Source: Pelagimonas sp017744045
Lineage (GTDB): Bacteria; Pseudomonadota; Alphaproteobacteria; Rhodobacterales; Rhodobacteraceae
Reading direction: 5' to 3' (one strand)
Assembly: GCF_017744045.1 (NCBI RefSeq)
Contig: NZ_JAGHRD010000011.1
Length of the DNA: 64,000 nt
Shown here: positions 8,229 through 17,007 of the stretch, one piece after another
Numbering within the stretch: position 1 is the stretch's first letter
Layout: each line of letters starts with the position of its first letter
The notes under the pieces: generated by a model
Seen by the model: only the letters and a program-made list of their open reading frames with translations
Told to the model about the DNA's origin: nothing
The model's database searches: none
Made by a program: the position numbers and the translations under genes

Positions 8229-9446
8229 ATGAGCAAGTTGATCATTTTGAGGGATGAGAATTTTGGCCGTCCACAGGGGGGCGACCCGTTCACCTTTGGC
8301 ATGGGGCCAAGCGCGCCGATGTCGGGGCTTGGCGCAGGGGACCCACCCGCGCCGTCGCTGTCTATCGAGGATGTGTCCAAAGCTGATATGCGTGATCTCG
8401 GGCGGGATCCGGCGGTGCGCGCCGTGGCCGCGCCGATGCCGACCAAGCTGATCGAACCGATGGCAGGGCAAGGCGCCGATGCCGCGAATGCCACCTGGGG
8501 CGTGGCCGAGGTCGGGGCCGTTGACAGCCCCTTTGACGGGGCGGGGGTCAAGGTCGCCGTGTTGGATACCGGGATCGATCCAAACCACGAAGCCTTTGCC
8601 GGCGTCACTCTGGATATGAAGAATTTCACCGGCGGGCCGGACGATACGCCAGATGGGCAAGGGCATGGAACCCATTGCGCCGGAACGGTTTTTGGCCGTG
8701 ATACCGGTGGAAAACGCATTGGGGTGGCCACCGGCGTCACCGATGCGATGATCGGCAAAGTGTTGGCCGATAGCGGTGGCGGCAGCTCTGAAATGTTGTT
8801 TGCAGGCATGCAATGGGCGCAGCAAGGCGGGGCCAAGGTGATCTCCATGTCGCTGGGCTTTGACTTTCCCGGCATGGTCAAGCGGCTGGTTGATGCAGGC
8901 TGGCCCACGGATCTCGCGGCCTCGGCCGGGCTTGAGGCCTATCGCGCCAATCTGCGCGCCTTTGATGCGTTGATGGACATGTTCCGCGCCATGGCGCAGT
9001 TTGATGGCGGCACGGTGGTTGTGGCGGCCTCGGGCAATGAATCCCGTCGCGACCAGAACCCGAATTTCGAGGTCAGCGCCTCGCTGCCCAGTGCGGCGGT
9101 GGGCGTGGTCTCGGTCGGGGCATTGCAGCAGGGCGGCAATGGGCTGACGGTTGCGGGATTCTCCAACACCAACCCGATCCTGTCCGCCCCCGGCGTCAAT
9201 GTCGAATCGGCGGCGGTCGGTGGGGGCACGGTGGCCTTTAACGGCACGTCGATGGCCTGTCCGCATGTGGCCGGGGTCGCAGCATTGTGGTGGCAGGCCC
9301 TGTCGGGCACCCCGGTTCCGCTGAGCGCGGATGGTGTCAAAGCACGGATGCGGGCCACGGCGGATCGCACGGTCTTTGCCGCTGGCGTGGATATTGCCGA
9401 TCGCGGTGACGGGCTGGCCAAGGCCCCCAGCGCCAATATGATGTGA
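8229..9446 (+). CDS. S8-family serine peptidase (subtilase), probably cytoplasmic
   Basis: 405 residues. The full subtilisin triad is present: Asp113 in VAVLDTGID, His146 in GHGTHCAGT and Ser341 in NGTSMACPHVAG, plus the oxyanion Asn270 in AASGNES. There is no signal peptide: the N terminus MSKLIILRDENFG is followed by a roughly 90-residue Pro/Gly/Ala-rich region that may be a propeptide or linker. The start at 8229 has a strong CAGGAGG site about 8 nt before it. An insert of about 40 residues at 210-250 lies between the His and Asn blocks. It resembles intracellular subtilases. Its substrate is unknown and it appears monocistronic. Confidence 0.92.
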   Translation: MSKLIILRDENFGRPQGGDPFTFGMGPSAPMSGLGAGDPPAPSLSIEDVSKADMRDLGRDPAVRAVAAPMPTKLIEPMAGQGADAANATWGVAEVGAVDSPFDGAGVKVAVLDTGIDPNHEAFAGVTLDMKNFTGGPDDTPDGQGHGTHCAGTVFGRDTGGKRIGVATGVTDAMIGKVLADSGGGSSEMLFAGMQWAQQGGAKVISMSLGFDFPGMVKRLVDAGWPTDLAASAGLEAYRANLRAFDALMDMFRAMAQFDGGTVVVAASGNESRRDQNPNFEVSASLPSAAVGVVSVGALQQGGNGLTVAGFSNTNPILSAPGVNVESAAVGGGTVAFNGTSMACPHVAGVAALWWQALSGTPVPLSADGVKARMRATADRTVFAAGVDIADRGDGLAKAPSANMM

Positions 9447-9503
9447 CTGTCCACGAACTAGCCTGTGACCGAAATCCGCAACATGGACAGTTCGTAACCA
9501 CAC

Positions 9504-9747
9504 AGGTTCGCGCCCGGCACCGAGGGTGGGCGCGTCTAACCTTGGCAACCGGGTGGTGGCATCAGCTAGCCGCGCATCTTGTTGAAACGTTGAGGCGAAT
9601 TCGCGCCCGCCGTTTTGCCGAAGGCAAACCTTTGGTTTGACGGGCGGGGTCATGCTGAAAGCATGCCTCTGGCATGAGCGCGAACCGGATCGCAGACGAT
9701 CCGGGGACATGACCTTTATGACAAGAATTTCGGTTCCGGCTGACTAG
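9504..9747. repeat. about 245-bp structured intergenic repeat, copy 1
   Basis: It begins AGGTTCGCGCCCGGCACCG and ends near GGATCG...CGATCCGGGG and GACTAG. A near-full copy lies at 32312-32556 and a shorter one at 38958-39110. The element contains nested inverted repeats: GCGCCC...GGGCGC close to the left end, GCCCGCC...GGCGGG in the middle, and left GGTTCGCGC pairing with right GCGCGAACC. It fills the gap between the convergent subtilase and zinc-ribbon genes; the last bases include the latter's stop codon. It has no convincing coding capacity. Confidence 0.85.
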
Positions 9748-10325
9748 TCGCTGACTGGCAGGGCGGGCAGGACCAAATCCTGCCCCAGGCTGGGGGTGCC
9801 GCGGGTGTCTTTGCTGAACTCTTGAGCAAAGCCATGTTCGTTTTCCAAGGTCAAAACGCATGTATGCGGGCCGGGCTGGGGCGTGGCCTGGCCCTCGTCC
9901 AACAGAAAGAACGCCTCTAAGGGAGCAGCCATATAGGGTTTGTGCAACATCAATTGCGGTGGCAGGGAGAGGGCAAACCTTGTCCCGCTGGCGTCGCTAC
10001 AGCTGGCCTCGGGCGCGATATAAAGCGCGTATTTCCCCATATTCTGAACCGTGAAATTCCAGGCGATGGAGCCGTTTGTGTTCTGGTGCAGGCTTTTGGA
10101 GCGGATCGAAACCTTGATTTGCTGCTTGTCCTGATAGGTGCTCAGCCGGTCGATAAAGGTGGTGCCGACGCTGATCCCGGCCACAAAGAGGGCCAGCACC
10201 GAGGTGGAAAACCCGATCCAGCGGCGGGGGAATTTCTGCCAGCTGTTGCAGGTGGTGCAAAGCTTTTGGCTGTGGGATTTAAGCGGGGTTTGGCAGGCCC
10301 AGCAATAAGGCGGGGAGGGCGGCAT
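9744..10325 (-). CDS. zinc-ribbon membrane protein of unknown function
   Basis: 193 residues from the ATG at 10325, preceded by GAGG at good spacing; the frame extends further upstream but without such a site. Cys8-x2-Cys11 and Cys23-x2-Cys26 form a zinc ribbon, followed by one transmembrane helix at about 35-57 (WIGFSTSVLALFVAGISVGT). A roughly 130-residue domain follows that is predicted to lie outside the cytoplasm and is probably beta-rich. The layout, a cytoplasmic zinc ribbon, one membrane span and an external domain, suggests a sensor or assembly factor, but no family is recognised. Confidence 0.75.
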   Translation of the reverse strand: MPPSPPYCWACQTPLKSHSQKLCTTCNSWQKFPRRWIGFSTSVLALFVAGISVGTTFIDRLSTYQDKQQIKVSIRSKSLHQNTNGSIAWNFTVQNMGKYALYIAPEASCSDASGTRFALSLPPQLMLHKPYMAAPLEAFFLLDEGQATPQPGPHTCVLTLENEHGFAQEFSKDTRGTPSLGQDLVLPALPVSD

Positions 10326-10452
10326 GGTGACCTCGGAAATGATCTGTTTGAAATGCAGATAAACTAGCACGAAAAACAATTTCAGGCAAATTTTCGAAGG
10401 CTCTTGTTCTTGCTCTGGTTGTTCGCTAGGCGGGGGGCAAGAGACTATTTTG

Positions 10453-10553
10453 GATCGCCCGACCTTAAACTTGAGTCACGAATACCCTGCCACGCCTTCG
10501 GCGCTCTCGGGACAGTCGTGTCGCTTGATGAGTCAGGTTAAAGGCCGGACGCT
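10453..10553 (+). repeat. 101-bp imperfect palindrome, copy 1
   Basis: Runs from GATCGCCCGACC to GGCCGGACGCT. A copy with only a few differences lies at 39875-39975 in the opposite orientation. The two halves are partly complementary: CCGACCTTAAACTTGAG and ACACGAAT on the left match the reverse complement of GGTTAAAGGCCGG and ATTCGTGT on the right, around a central CGCCTTCGGCG. It lies in the leader of the ceramidase-like gene. Its role is unknown; it may be a small non-autonomous mobile element. Confidence 0.8.
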
Positions 10554-10565
10554 ATAGGTGCCGAT

Positions 10566-11267
10566 ATGTGGACTATGCCGATTGATTTATATTGCGAACG
10601 TGTGGGTGTCGGGCTTTGGGCCGAGCCGGTTAACGCGCTGAGCAATCTGGCTTTTCTGGTGGCGGCGCTTTGGGCCTGGCACGAGGCCGGGAAGCAGGGG
10701 CAGAGGCGACCCCTGATCGCGGTGCTGTGCCTGTTGGCGGCGCTGATCGGGATCGGGTCGGGGTTGTTTCACACCTTTGCCAATGGCTGGTCGGAATATG
10801 CCGATGTAGTGCCGATCTGGAGCTTTGTCGGGCTCTATGTGCTGAGCGCGATTGCGCTGGTCGGCGGCGCGGCCCCGGGGCGGGTTGTGCGGATCGGGGT
10901 GATTGCAGCGGTGATCACGGTGATCGTCGTGCTGGCCACCAGCGGAGAGGGCGAGGCGCATGGGCATAGCCATGATCCGCTGAACGGCTCGCAACAATAT
11001 GCGCCGGCGCTGATTGCCCTGGTGGGTTTTGCCGCGATCACGCTGTGGCGCGGCCATGCGATGCGGTTCTGGGCGCTGGGCGCGGCGCTGTGCTTTCTGG
11101 TCTCGCTGGGCTTTCGCACGGTGGATCTGCATCTTTGTGACGCGGTTCCGCTGGGGACACATTTCCTGTGGCATGTGCTGAATGCGCTGATGGTTGGGTT
11201 TTTGCTGGTTGGATTGATCCGAAACAGCCCGAAACCGGAGGAAAACGACAGCGCAACGCAGCAATAA
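10566..11267 (+). CDS. ceramidase-like integral membrane protein
   Basis: 233 residues with about seven hydrophobic segments. It matches the ceramidase (alkaline ceramidase/CREST-type) pattern: an early E/N/SN motif (EPVNALSNLAFL, about 19-30), GLFHTFAN...YADVVPI in the middle, and DLHLCD plus HFLWHVLNA near the end. These His/Asp/Ser residues form the zinc site in the family. Such proteins hydrolyse ceramide or an unknown membrane amide; the bacterial substrate is uncertain. A His-rich loop EGEAHGHSHD lies between helices. It appears monocistronic and is preceded by the 101-bp palindrome. Confidence 0.82.
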   Translation: MWTMPIDLYCERVGVGLWAEPVNALSNLAFLVAALWAWHEAGKQGQRRPLIAVLCLLAALIGIGSGLFHTFANGWSEYADVVPIWSFVGLYVLSAIALVGGAAPGRVVRIGVIAAVITVIVVLATSGEGEAHGHSHDPLNGSQQYAPALIALVGFAAITLWRGHAMRFWALGAALCFLVSLGFRTVDLHLCDAVPLGTHFLWHVLNALMVGFLLVGLIRNSPKPEENDSATQQ

Positions 11268-11361
11268 TGCACCGCCGCGCCCCCTGTTAGCGAGACCAGC
11301 CTTGCCCCCGGAGGTGTGGCTGGGCTAAACGGCAGTCGGATTTACTTTGAGGACCTCTCCC

Positions 11362-12330
<969 letters not shown>

Positions 12331-12360
12331 GCGGTTACAAATTTTTGGAAAAAATTTGGG

Positions 12361-12388
12361 CGGCCTGCGATTGAGCGGGCCGTTTTTT
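12361..12388 (+). terminator. rho-independent terminator of glpX
   Basis: Stem CGGCC (12361-12365) pairs with GGCCG (12378-12382), extended by TGC/GC pairing with a bulge, and is followed immediately by six T. It lies 30 bp after the glpX stop. Confidence 0.85.
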
Positions 12389-12409
12389 GTCTGGCCTAAG
12401 TGCAGGGAT

Positions 12410-12470
12410 GGGGCGCTGCCCCGTCACAAGCAAGCTTGTGACTCCCCGGAGTATTTGTGCCAAGAAGAAG
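12410..12470 (+). repeat. REP-like GC-rich intergenic repeat (R1)
   Basis: GGGGCGCTGCCCC, then a hairpin CACAAG-CAAG-CTTGTG, then CCCCGGAGTATTT and CCAAGAAGAAG. The same three-part layout recurs at 14266, 16681, 23034, 54542 and 57913. The middle hairpin differs in sequence but not in shape. It sits directly before recJ. Confidence 0.75.
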
Positions 12471-12495
12471 CAGGGGCGAGAGCATAGGGGTGGGC

Positions 12496-14241
12496 ATGGC
12501 ATATCTGGGAATTGAGCGCAGTTTGAGCGGTCGGCGCTGGGTTGGTCCCGGTGTTGAGGTGGAGCGGCGGGCGGAGCTGTTGGTGCAGCAAAGCGGGCTG
12601 CCTTTGGCGCTGTGTGCTGTGCTGGCCCGGTTGGGCGTCGCGCCGGACGAGGTGGCGACCTACCTTGACCCCAAGCTGCGCGATTTGCTGCCTGATCCGC
12701 GATCATTGAAAGATATGGAACGCGCCGCAGAGCGGTTTTTGCAGGCGGTGCGGGAGCGGCAAAAGATTGCGATTTTTGCCGATTATGACGTGGATGGCGG
12801 GACCTCCGGGGCGTTGCTGGTGGATTGGCTGCGCCAGATGGGGCGGCAGGCCACGCTTTACGTGCCGGATCGCATTGATGAGGGTTATGGCCCCAATGAG
12901 CCGGCCATGGCGGCGCTGGCGGCGGAGCATGATCTGATCATCTGCGTGGATTGCGGGACGTTGTCGCATGAGGCGATTGCCGCTGCCAAGGGCGCGGATG
13001 TGGTGATTTTGGATCACCATTTGGGCGGCGAGACGCTGCCTGATTGCGTGGCCTGCGTGAACCCGAACCGTCAGGATGAAAGTGGCGATCTGGCGCATCT
13101 CTGTGCGGCTACGGTGGTGTTTTTGATGCTGGTTGAGGCCGGGCGGCAATTGCGCGAGGCGGGGGCGCGTGGCCCGGATTTGATGGCGATGCTGGATCTG
13201 GTGGCCCTGGCGACGGTGGCTGATGTGGCCCCCCTGAAGGGGGTGAACCGGGCGCTGGTACGGCAGGGTCTGAAGGTGATGGCGGGGCGGGCGCGGCCGG
13301 GCCTGGTGGCGCTGGCGGATGTGGCGCGGCTGGATTCCGCGCCCTCGTCGTATCATCTGGGCTTTGTGCTGGGGCCTCGGGTCAATGCCGGGGGCCGGGT
13401 TGGTCAGGCGGATCTGGGCGCTCGGCTTTTGGCGACGGATAATCCGCATGAGGCCCAGGCCATGGCAGAGCGGCTGGAGGGGTTTAACGCCGAGCGGCGC
13501 GAGATTGAGGCGGCGGTGCGCGCAGCGGCTTTGGCGCAGGCCGAAGAGCGCGGGCTGGACGGGCCCTTGGTCTGGGCGGCGGGTGAGGGCTGGCATCCGG
13601 GTGTGGTTGGCATTGTGGCCTCGCGCTTGAAAGAGCAGACCAACCGCCCGGCGGTGGTGATCGGGCTGGAGAAGGGCGAGGGCAAGGGCTCGGGCCGCTC
13701 TGTTGTTGGGGTCGATCTTGGTGCGTCGATCCAGCGGTTGGCCAGTGAGGGGCTGTTGATCAAGGGGGGCGGGCATAAGATGGCCGCCGGGTTGAGCGTG
13801 GCGCAGGATCAGCTGGAACCGGCGATGGCGCGGCTGGGCGCGCTGCTGGAGAAGCAGGGGGCCGGACAGGGCGGTGCCGCGGATCTGCGGCTGGATGGCA
13901 TGTTGATGCCGGGCGCAGCTACGGTGGAGTTGATCGAACAGTTGGAGCAGGCCGGGCCCTTTGGACAGGGCGCGCCGGGGCCGCGCTTTGCCATTGCCGA
14001 TGCGCGCATCACCTTTACCAAGCAGGTGGGCAGTGGCCATTTGAAATTTGCCTGTGATGACGGGGTTGGCGGGCGGCTGGAAGGGATTGCCTTTGGCGCC
14101 TTTGACGGTGAGCTGGGCCAGGCCCTGGTCAATCATGGTGGCGCGCGATTCCATCTGGCTGGCAAGCTGGAGGTGAATGAATGGGGCGGTCGGCGCTCGG
14201 CGCAGTTGCGCCTGGAGGATGCCGCCCCGGCCAATGCCTGA
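12496..14241 (+). CDS. recJ: single-stranded-DNA-specific exonuclease RecJ
   Basis: 581 residues. A 5'-3' single-strand exonuclease of recombination and mismatch repair. DHH-family motifs are in order: DYDVDG (about 96-101), VDCG (151-154), DHH (173-175), and the DHHA1 half with NAGGRVGQ and GGGHKMAAG near 430. The start is the ATG at 12496 after a GGGGTGGG stretch; the frame extends 39 nt upstream into the REP-like repeat but that part is not conserved in character. In motif I the usual DYDVDGxT is DYDVDGGT, intact for metal binding. Confidence 0.96.
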   Translation: MAYLGIERSLSGRRWVGPGVEVERRAELLVQQSGLPLALCAVLARLGVAPDEVATYLDPKLRDLLPDPRSLKDMERAAERFLQAVRERQKIAIFADYDVDGGTSGALLVDWLRQMGRQATLYVPDRIDEGYGPNEPAMAALAAEHDLIICVDCGTLSHEAIAAAKGADVVILDHHLGGETLPDCVACVNPNRQDESGDLAHLCAATVVFLMLVEAGRQLREAGARGPDLMAMLDLVALATVADVAPLKGVNRALVRQGLKVMAGRARPGLVALADVARLDSAPSSYHLGFVLGPRVNAGGRVGQADLGARLLATDNPHEAQAMAERLEGFNAERREIEAAVRAAALAQAEERGLDGPLVWAAGEGWHPGVVGIVASRLKEQTNRPAVVIGLEKGEGKGSGRSVVGVDLGASIQRLASEGLLIKGGGHKMAAGLSVAQDQLEPAMARLGALLEKQGAGQGGAADLRLDGMLMPGAATVELIEQLEQAGPFGQGAPGPRFAIADARITFTKQVGSGHLKFACDDGVGGRLEGIAFGAFDGELGQALVNHGGARFHLAGKLEVNEWGGRRSAQLRLEDAAPANA

Positions 14242-14265
14242 TGGTGTTTGAGGTTGGCCTGGTTT

Positions 14266-14328
14266 GGGGCGCTGCCCCATCGCGGGCAAGCCCGCGATTC
14301 CCCGGGATATTTTTGGCCCAAAGAAACC
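14266..14328 (+). repeat. REP-like GC-rich intergenic repeat (R2)
   Basis: GGGGCGCTGCCCC, hairpin CGCGGGCAAGCCCGCG, CCCCGGGATATTTTTGGCCCAAAGAAACC. Same layout as R1 but with the AAAGAAACC variant of the tail, shared with R3 and R6. It lies between recJ and the tRNA-Glu genes. Confidence 0.75.
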
Positions 14329-14456
14329 TGGGGTGGGGATTTTGAGGCTTGGCGGCGAGAAATTGCGGGTCGGTTGGAATTTTTGAGCAAAAAGATTCAA
14401 GAATCCTCTTGCGCGCTCTGCGCCCACATTCTAAAAGCCGCTTCACGCCAAACGGC

Positions 14457-14531
14457 GCTCCGTTCGTCTATCGGTTAGGACGCCAGGTTTTCAACCTGGA
14501 AAGAGGGGTTCGATTCCCCTACGGAGTACCA
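14457..14531 (+). tRNA. tRNA-Glu (UUC), copy 1
   Basis: Acceptor GCTCCGT pairs with ACGGAGT (one G-U), the D-arm has GGTTAGGAC, the anticodon arm is CCAGG-TTTTCAA-CCTGG with anticodon TTC, and the T-arm is AGGGG-TTCGATT-CCCCT. The discriminator A and CCA are encoded (75 nt in all). Identical to the second copy 121 bp downstream. Confidence 0.97.
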
Positions 14532-14577
14532 TTGGCGCTTTTCCGAGAGGTCTCTTGCAGGGCTCTTGGGCACCGGC

Positions 14578-14652
14578 GCTCCGTTCGTCTATCGGTTAGG
14601 ACGCCAGGTTTTCAACCTGGAAAGAGGGGTTCGATTCCCCTACGGAGTACCA
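14578..14652 (+). tRNA. tRNA-Glu (UUC), copy 2
   Basis: Identical over all 75 nt to copy 1, including the encoded CCA and anticodon TTC. The short spacer between the copies suggests one transcript and a tandem duplication. Glutamyl-tRNA also feeds tetrapyrrole synthesis in alphaproteobacteria, which may favour two copies. Confidence 0.97.
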
Positions 14653-14702
14653 CTTTCTTCTGATATTACTGGGAATTGCATCGTTGCGGTGCGGCGTGCG
14701 TT

Positions 14703-16094
14703 TCAGCCCAGCCAGTCGCGGCGGATGATCGCGTCATGCAAGGCGAGCAGGTCGGTTTGCAGGTCGGCGCGGGTGATCGGGCCGCCAAGGCAGACGCGCA
14801 GGGCTTCGGGGGCGGGGCCGTGGGAGCAGAAGGCATCCGAGGGCATGAGGCCCATTTGCAGCTGTGGCAGGCGCGAGAGGATTTCGGCGCGGCTGATGCC
14901 CTTGGGCAGGGTGAGCCAGAGGTTATAGGCGTTGGGATCGGCGGTGATGTCGATATCGGGCAGGCATTGTGCGGCGAGGCTGTGGCGGGCGGCGGCTTCG
15001 CGGCGCAGAAAGCTTTGGAGTGCCGTGGCGGTGCCGTCACTGATCCAGCGATGGGCCAGGGCCAGGGTGAGCGGCGAGGCCATGACATGTTGGGCGCGCA
15101 GGGCGGCGGCGAGTTCGGGCAAATGGGCGCGGCTGGGCGGCGTGACATAGGCCAGGCGCAGACCGGCCCCGAGCAGTTTTGAGAGGCCAATAATGTGCCA
15201 GGAGAGGCCGGGGATCAGGGAAGAGATCGGCGCAGGTGTATCTGTGGCAGTAAAGGCATAGGCGTCATCTTCGAGCAGGGGCAGGTCATGCACGTGCAGC
15301 GTGGCGGCGATGGCTTTGCGCCGGGCGGCGGGCATGGTCCTGGTGGTCGGGTTTTGCAGGGTCGGGTTGAGGTAGAGCGCCACGGGGCGGTGTTTGGTGA
15401 TGTGCTCGGACAGGGCGTCGGGCAAGATGCCCTGGTCATCCGAGGGCAGGCCGACCAGCGTGAGGCCGAGCTGGGCGGCGATGGCGCGGATGCCGGGATA
15501 GGTGAGGTCTTCGCAGAGCAAGGTCAGGCCGGGATCGGCGAGCAGGGACAGGATGGCATGGATGGCCGCATGGGAGCCCGGGGCGATGGCCAGACGGGTC
15601 GGATCGGCGGGCAGGGCGTTTTGCGCCAGCCAAGTGGCGGCGATTTCGCGATCTTGGGTCAGGCCCGTGGTGGATTGATAGCGCAGCAGCGCCGGGAGCT
15701 GGGGGGCGAGCGCGGTATAGCCCGCCTGCATCCGGGCCAGCAGATCGGGATCGCTTGGCTCGGGCGGCATATTCATGCGCGGGTCGTCTTCGATCTGGCG
15801 CAAGGGGGGCTGGATCGGGGCGGCGGGCTGGCTGGCAACAAAAGTGCCGCGCCCGACAAAGCTTTCGGTATAGCCGCGCCGCGTCGCCTCGGCATAGGCG
15901 CGTGAAATGGTTGAGAAATCCACCCCCAGCGCCTGGGCCAGCGCCCGTTGTGGCGGCAGGCGGTCACCGGGGCGCAGCGCTCCGCTTTGCATATCGGCCT
16001 GAATCGCCTCGGCAATTTCGATATAGAGCGGCGCGCCGGAGCCGGTCAGGCTGGGCGTCCAATGGGGGGCGGTTTGCGGAATGGCCTGCGTCAT
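14703..16094 (-). CDS. MocR-type regulator (GntR helix-turn-helix fused to aminotransferase fold)
   Basis: 463 residues. Residues 20-90 form a GntR winged helix (LYIEIAEAIQADMQSGALRPGDRLPPQRALAQALGV...VGRGTFV). A linker follows, then a fold type I aminotransferase domain with the PLP-binding lysine in IIGLSKLLGAGLR (about K306) and the NP..NPT substrate-side motif near 245. MocR proteins use PLP as a sensor cofactor and commonly regulate a divergent transporter or PLP-synthesis gene. Here the divergent neighbour is a DUF983 gene, so the target is not obvious. Two perfect direct repeats in the shared intergenic region are the likely operator. Confidence 0.92.
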   Translation of the reverse strand: MTQAIPQTAPHWTPSLTGSGAPLYIEIAEAIQADMQSGALRPGDRLPPQRALAQALGVDFSTISRAYAEATRRGYTESFVGRGTFVASQPAAPIQPPLRQIEDDPRMNMPPEPSDPDLLARMQAGYTALAPQLPALLRYQSTTGLTQDREIAATWLAQNALPADPTRLAIAPGSHAAIHAILSLLADPGLTLLCEDLTYPGIRAIAAQLGLTLVGLPSDDQGILPDALSEHITKHRPVALYLNPTLQNPTTRTMPAARRKAIAATLHVHDLPLLEDDAYAFTATDTPAPISSLIPGLSWHIIGLSKLLGAGLRLAYVTPPSRAHLPELAAALRAQHVMASPLTLALAHRWISDGTATALQSFLRREAAARHSLAAQCLPDIDITADPNAYNLWLTLPKGISRAEILSRLPQLQMGLMPSDAFCSHGPAPEALRVCLGGPITRADLQTDLLALHDAIIRRDWLG

Positions 16095-16123
16095 GGGGGT
16101 GCTTTAGCGCGGGATGCGACAAT

Positions 16124-16161
16124 ATTGCAATCAATTTGTATGCATAATGATTGCAATCAAT
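16124..16161. promoter_or_regulatory. candidate MocR operator: two direct repeats
   Basis: ATTGCAATCAAT occurs perfectly at 16124-16135 and 16150-16161, 26 bp apart start to start, with ATTGCAAT itself palindromic. The pair lies 30 bp upstream of the MocR start and about 57 bp upstream of the DUF983 start, as expected for an autoregulator binding two half-sites. Confidence 0.6.
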
Positions 16162-16217
16162 CATTGGCAAAGATATCTGTGCGACACAGAATTCGGGCGC
16201 GTGTCAGGAGAATCGCC

Positions 16218-16604
16218 ATGTCGGATGTGCAAAATCAGATGATCGAGGATGAGACCCGCGAAGTGAAACGCGCGATCTGGCGCGGTTTGCGCCTGCGTTG
16301 CCCCAATTGCGGCGAAGGCAAGCTGCTGCATTCCTATCTGAAAGTGAATGAGAGCTGTGACTGCTGCGGGCTGGAATTGAAACGGGCCAAGGCGGATGAT
16401 GGGCCGGCCTATATGACCATTCTGATTGTCGGGCATATCCTGGGGTTTGGCATGCATTTTGCCTTTGTCGCCTGGCGTCCGGAGCCGCTGACCATGGTGA
16501 TGATCGGCTTGGCGCTGACCATCAGCAGCAGTCTGATCATGCTGCCCCGGATGAAGGGGCTGATCATCGGGTTTCAATGGGCCAAGCGGATGTATGGGCT
16601 TTAG
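16218..16604 (+). CDS. DUF983 family membrane protein
   Basis: 128 residues. The family hallmark is an N-terminal double Cys-pair (CPNC at about 28-31 and CDCC at about 47-50), probably a zinc ribbon, then DDGPAYMTILIVGHI and two transmembrane helices. The ATG at 16218 is preceded by CAGGAG. The function of DUF983 proteins is unknown; in alphaproteobacteria they are often near cytochrome oxidase or respiratory genes, which is not so here. It is divergent from mocR and may be its target. Confidence 0.9.
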   Translation: MSDVQNQMIEDETREVKRAIWRGLRLRCPNCGEGKLLHSYLKVNESCDCCGLELKRAKADDGPAYMTILIVGHILGFGMHFAFVAWRPEPLTMVMIGLALTISSSLIMLPRMKGLIIGFQWAKRMYGL

Positions 16605-17007
16605 GTCTATGTCCAAGAGCTGATTTCAGGATTTTTGACTCATGCGGATTGCACCGCCTGCGCGTGCCGCGGGCGGGGCAGGGGCGCTGCCCCTCTTGCT
16701 CGCAGGCGAGCAATTCACCCCGGGATATTTTGGGCCCAAAGAAACGCGGAACGGGCGTGATTTGGCGTTCCGAATCTTTCGAATACGAAGAAATGATTTG
16801 CGTTTTTGTTCGGTTTTTCTAAGCTGGTGGCGTGGGCGATCCTGAGGGATTGGGTCCATCTGACGTTTTAGCGCGCTGAAAAGGTTGGGAAAAACTGTGT
16901 GACGCAACTCTACTAAAAAATTAGTTTGACAGGCCGCGCATCGATGTGACACCCATATGTCAGCCAAAGGGAACACCCGGTGGCATCACATTCAGGGAGG
17001 AGCAAAG
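16605..17007. other. gene-free stretch with a REP-like repeat and the glpV leader
   Basis: It holds a REP-like element (R3, core 16681-16745, with inner hairpin TTGCTCGCAGGCGAGCAA) and then an AT-richer leader. In the leader are ACTAA-aaaa-TTAGT (16913-16925), TTTGACA, and TGACA-CCCATA-TGTCA (16947-16962). These inverted repeats are reasonable operator candidates for the transporter operon. A TTGACA at 16926 lacks a good -10 partner at 17 bp, so no promoter is called. Confidence 0.45.
16681..16745 (+). repeat. REP-like GC-rich intergenic repeat (R3)
   Basis: GGGGCGCTGCCCC, hairpin TTGCTCG-CAGG-CGAGCAA, then CCCCGGGATATTTTGGGCCCAAAGAAAC. Same layout as R1, R2 and R5. It follows the DUF983 gene. 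Confidence 0.75.

Noticed and set aside
9562..9861. Minus-strand frame crossing the structured repeat, sharing a stretch with one at 32267-32461
   Set aside because: The shared peptide arises only because the repeat DNA is duplicated; the third copy breaks it, so it is not a gene.
12703..14427. 574-residue minus-strand frame opposite recJ
   Set aside because: Composition rich in Pro/Gln/His/Arg typical of antisense reading of GC-rich genes; RecJ motifs are on the plus strand.
14457..14652. Direct repeats that might suggest a CRISPR array
   Set aside because: They are two tRNA-Glu genes with one 46-bp spacer. No CRISPR array or cas gene is seen in the window.
16926..16954. TTGACA as -35 of the glpV promoter
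   Set aside because: No acceptable -10 at 16-18 bp spacing.
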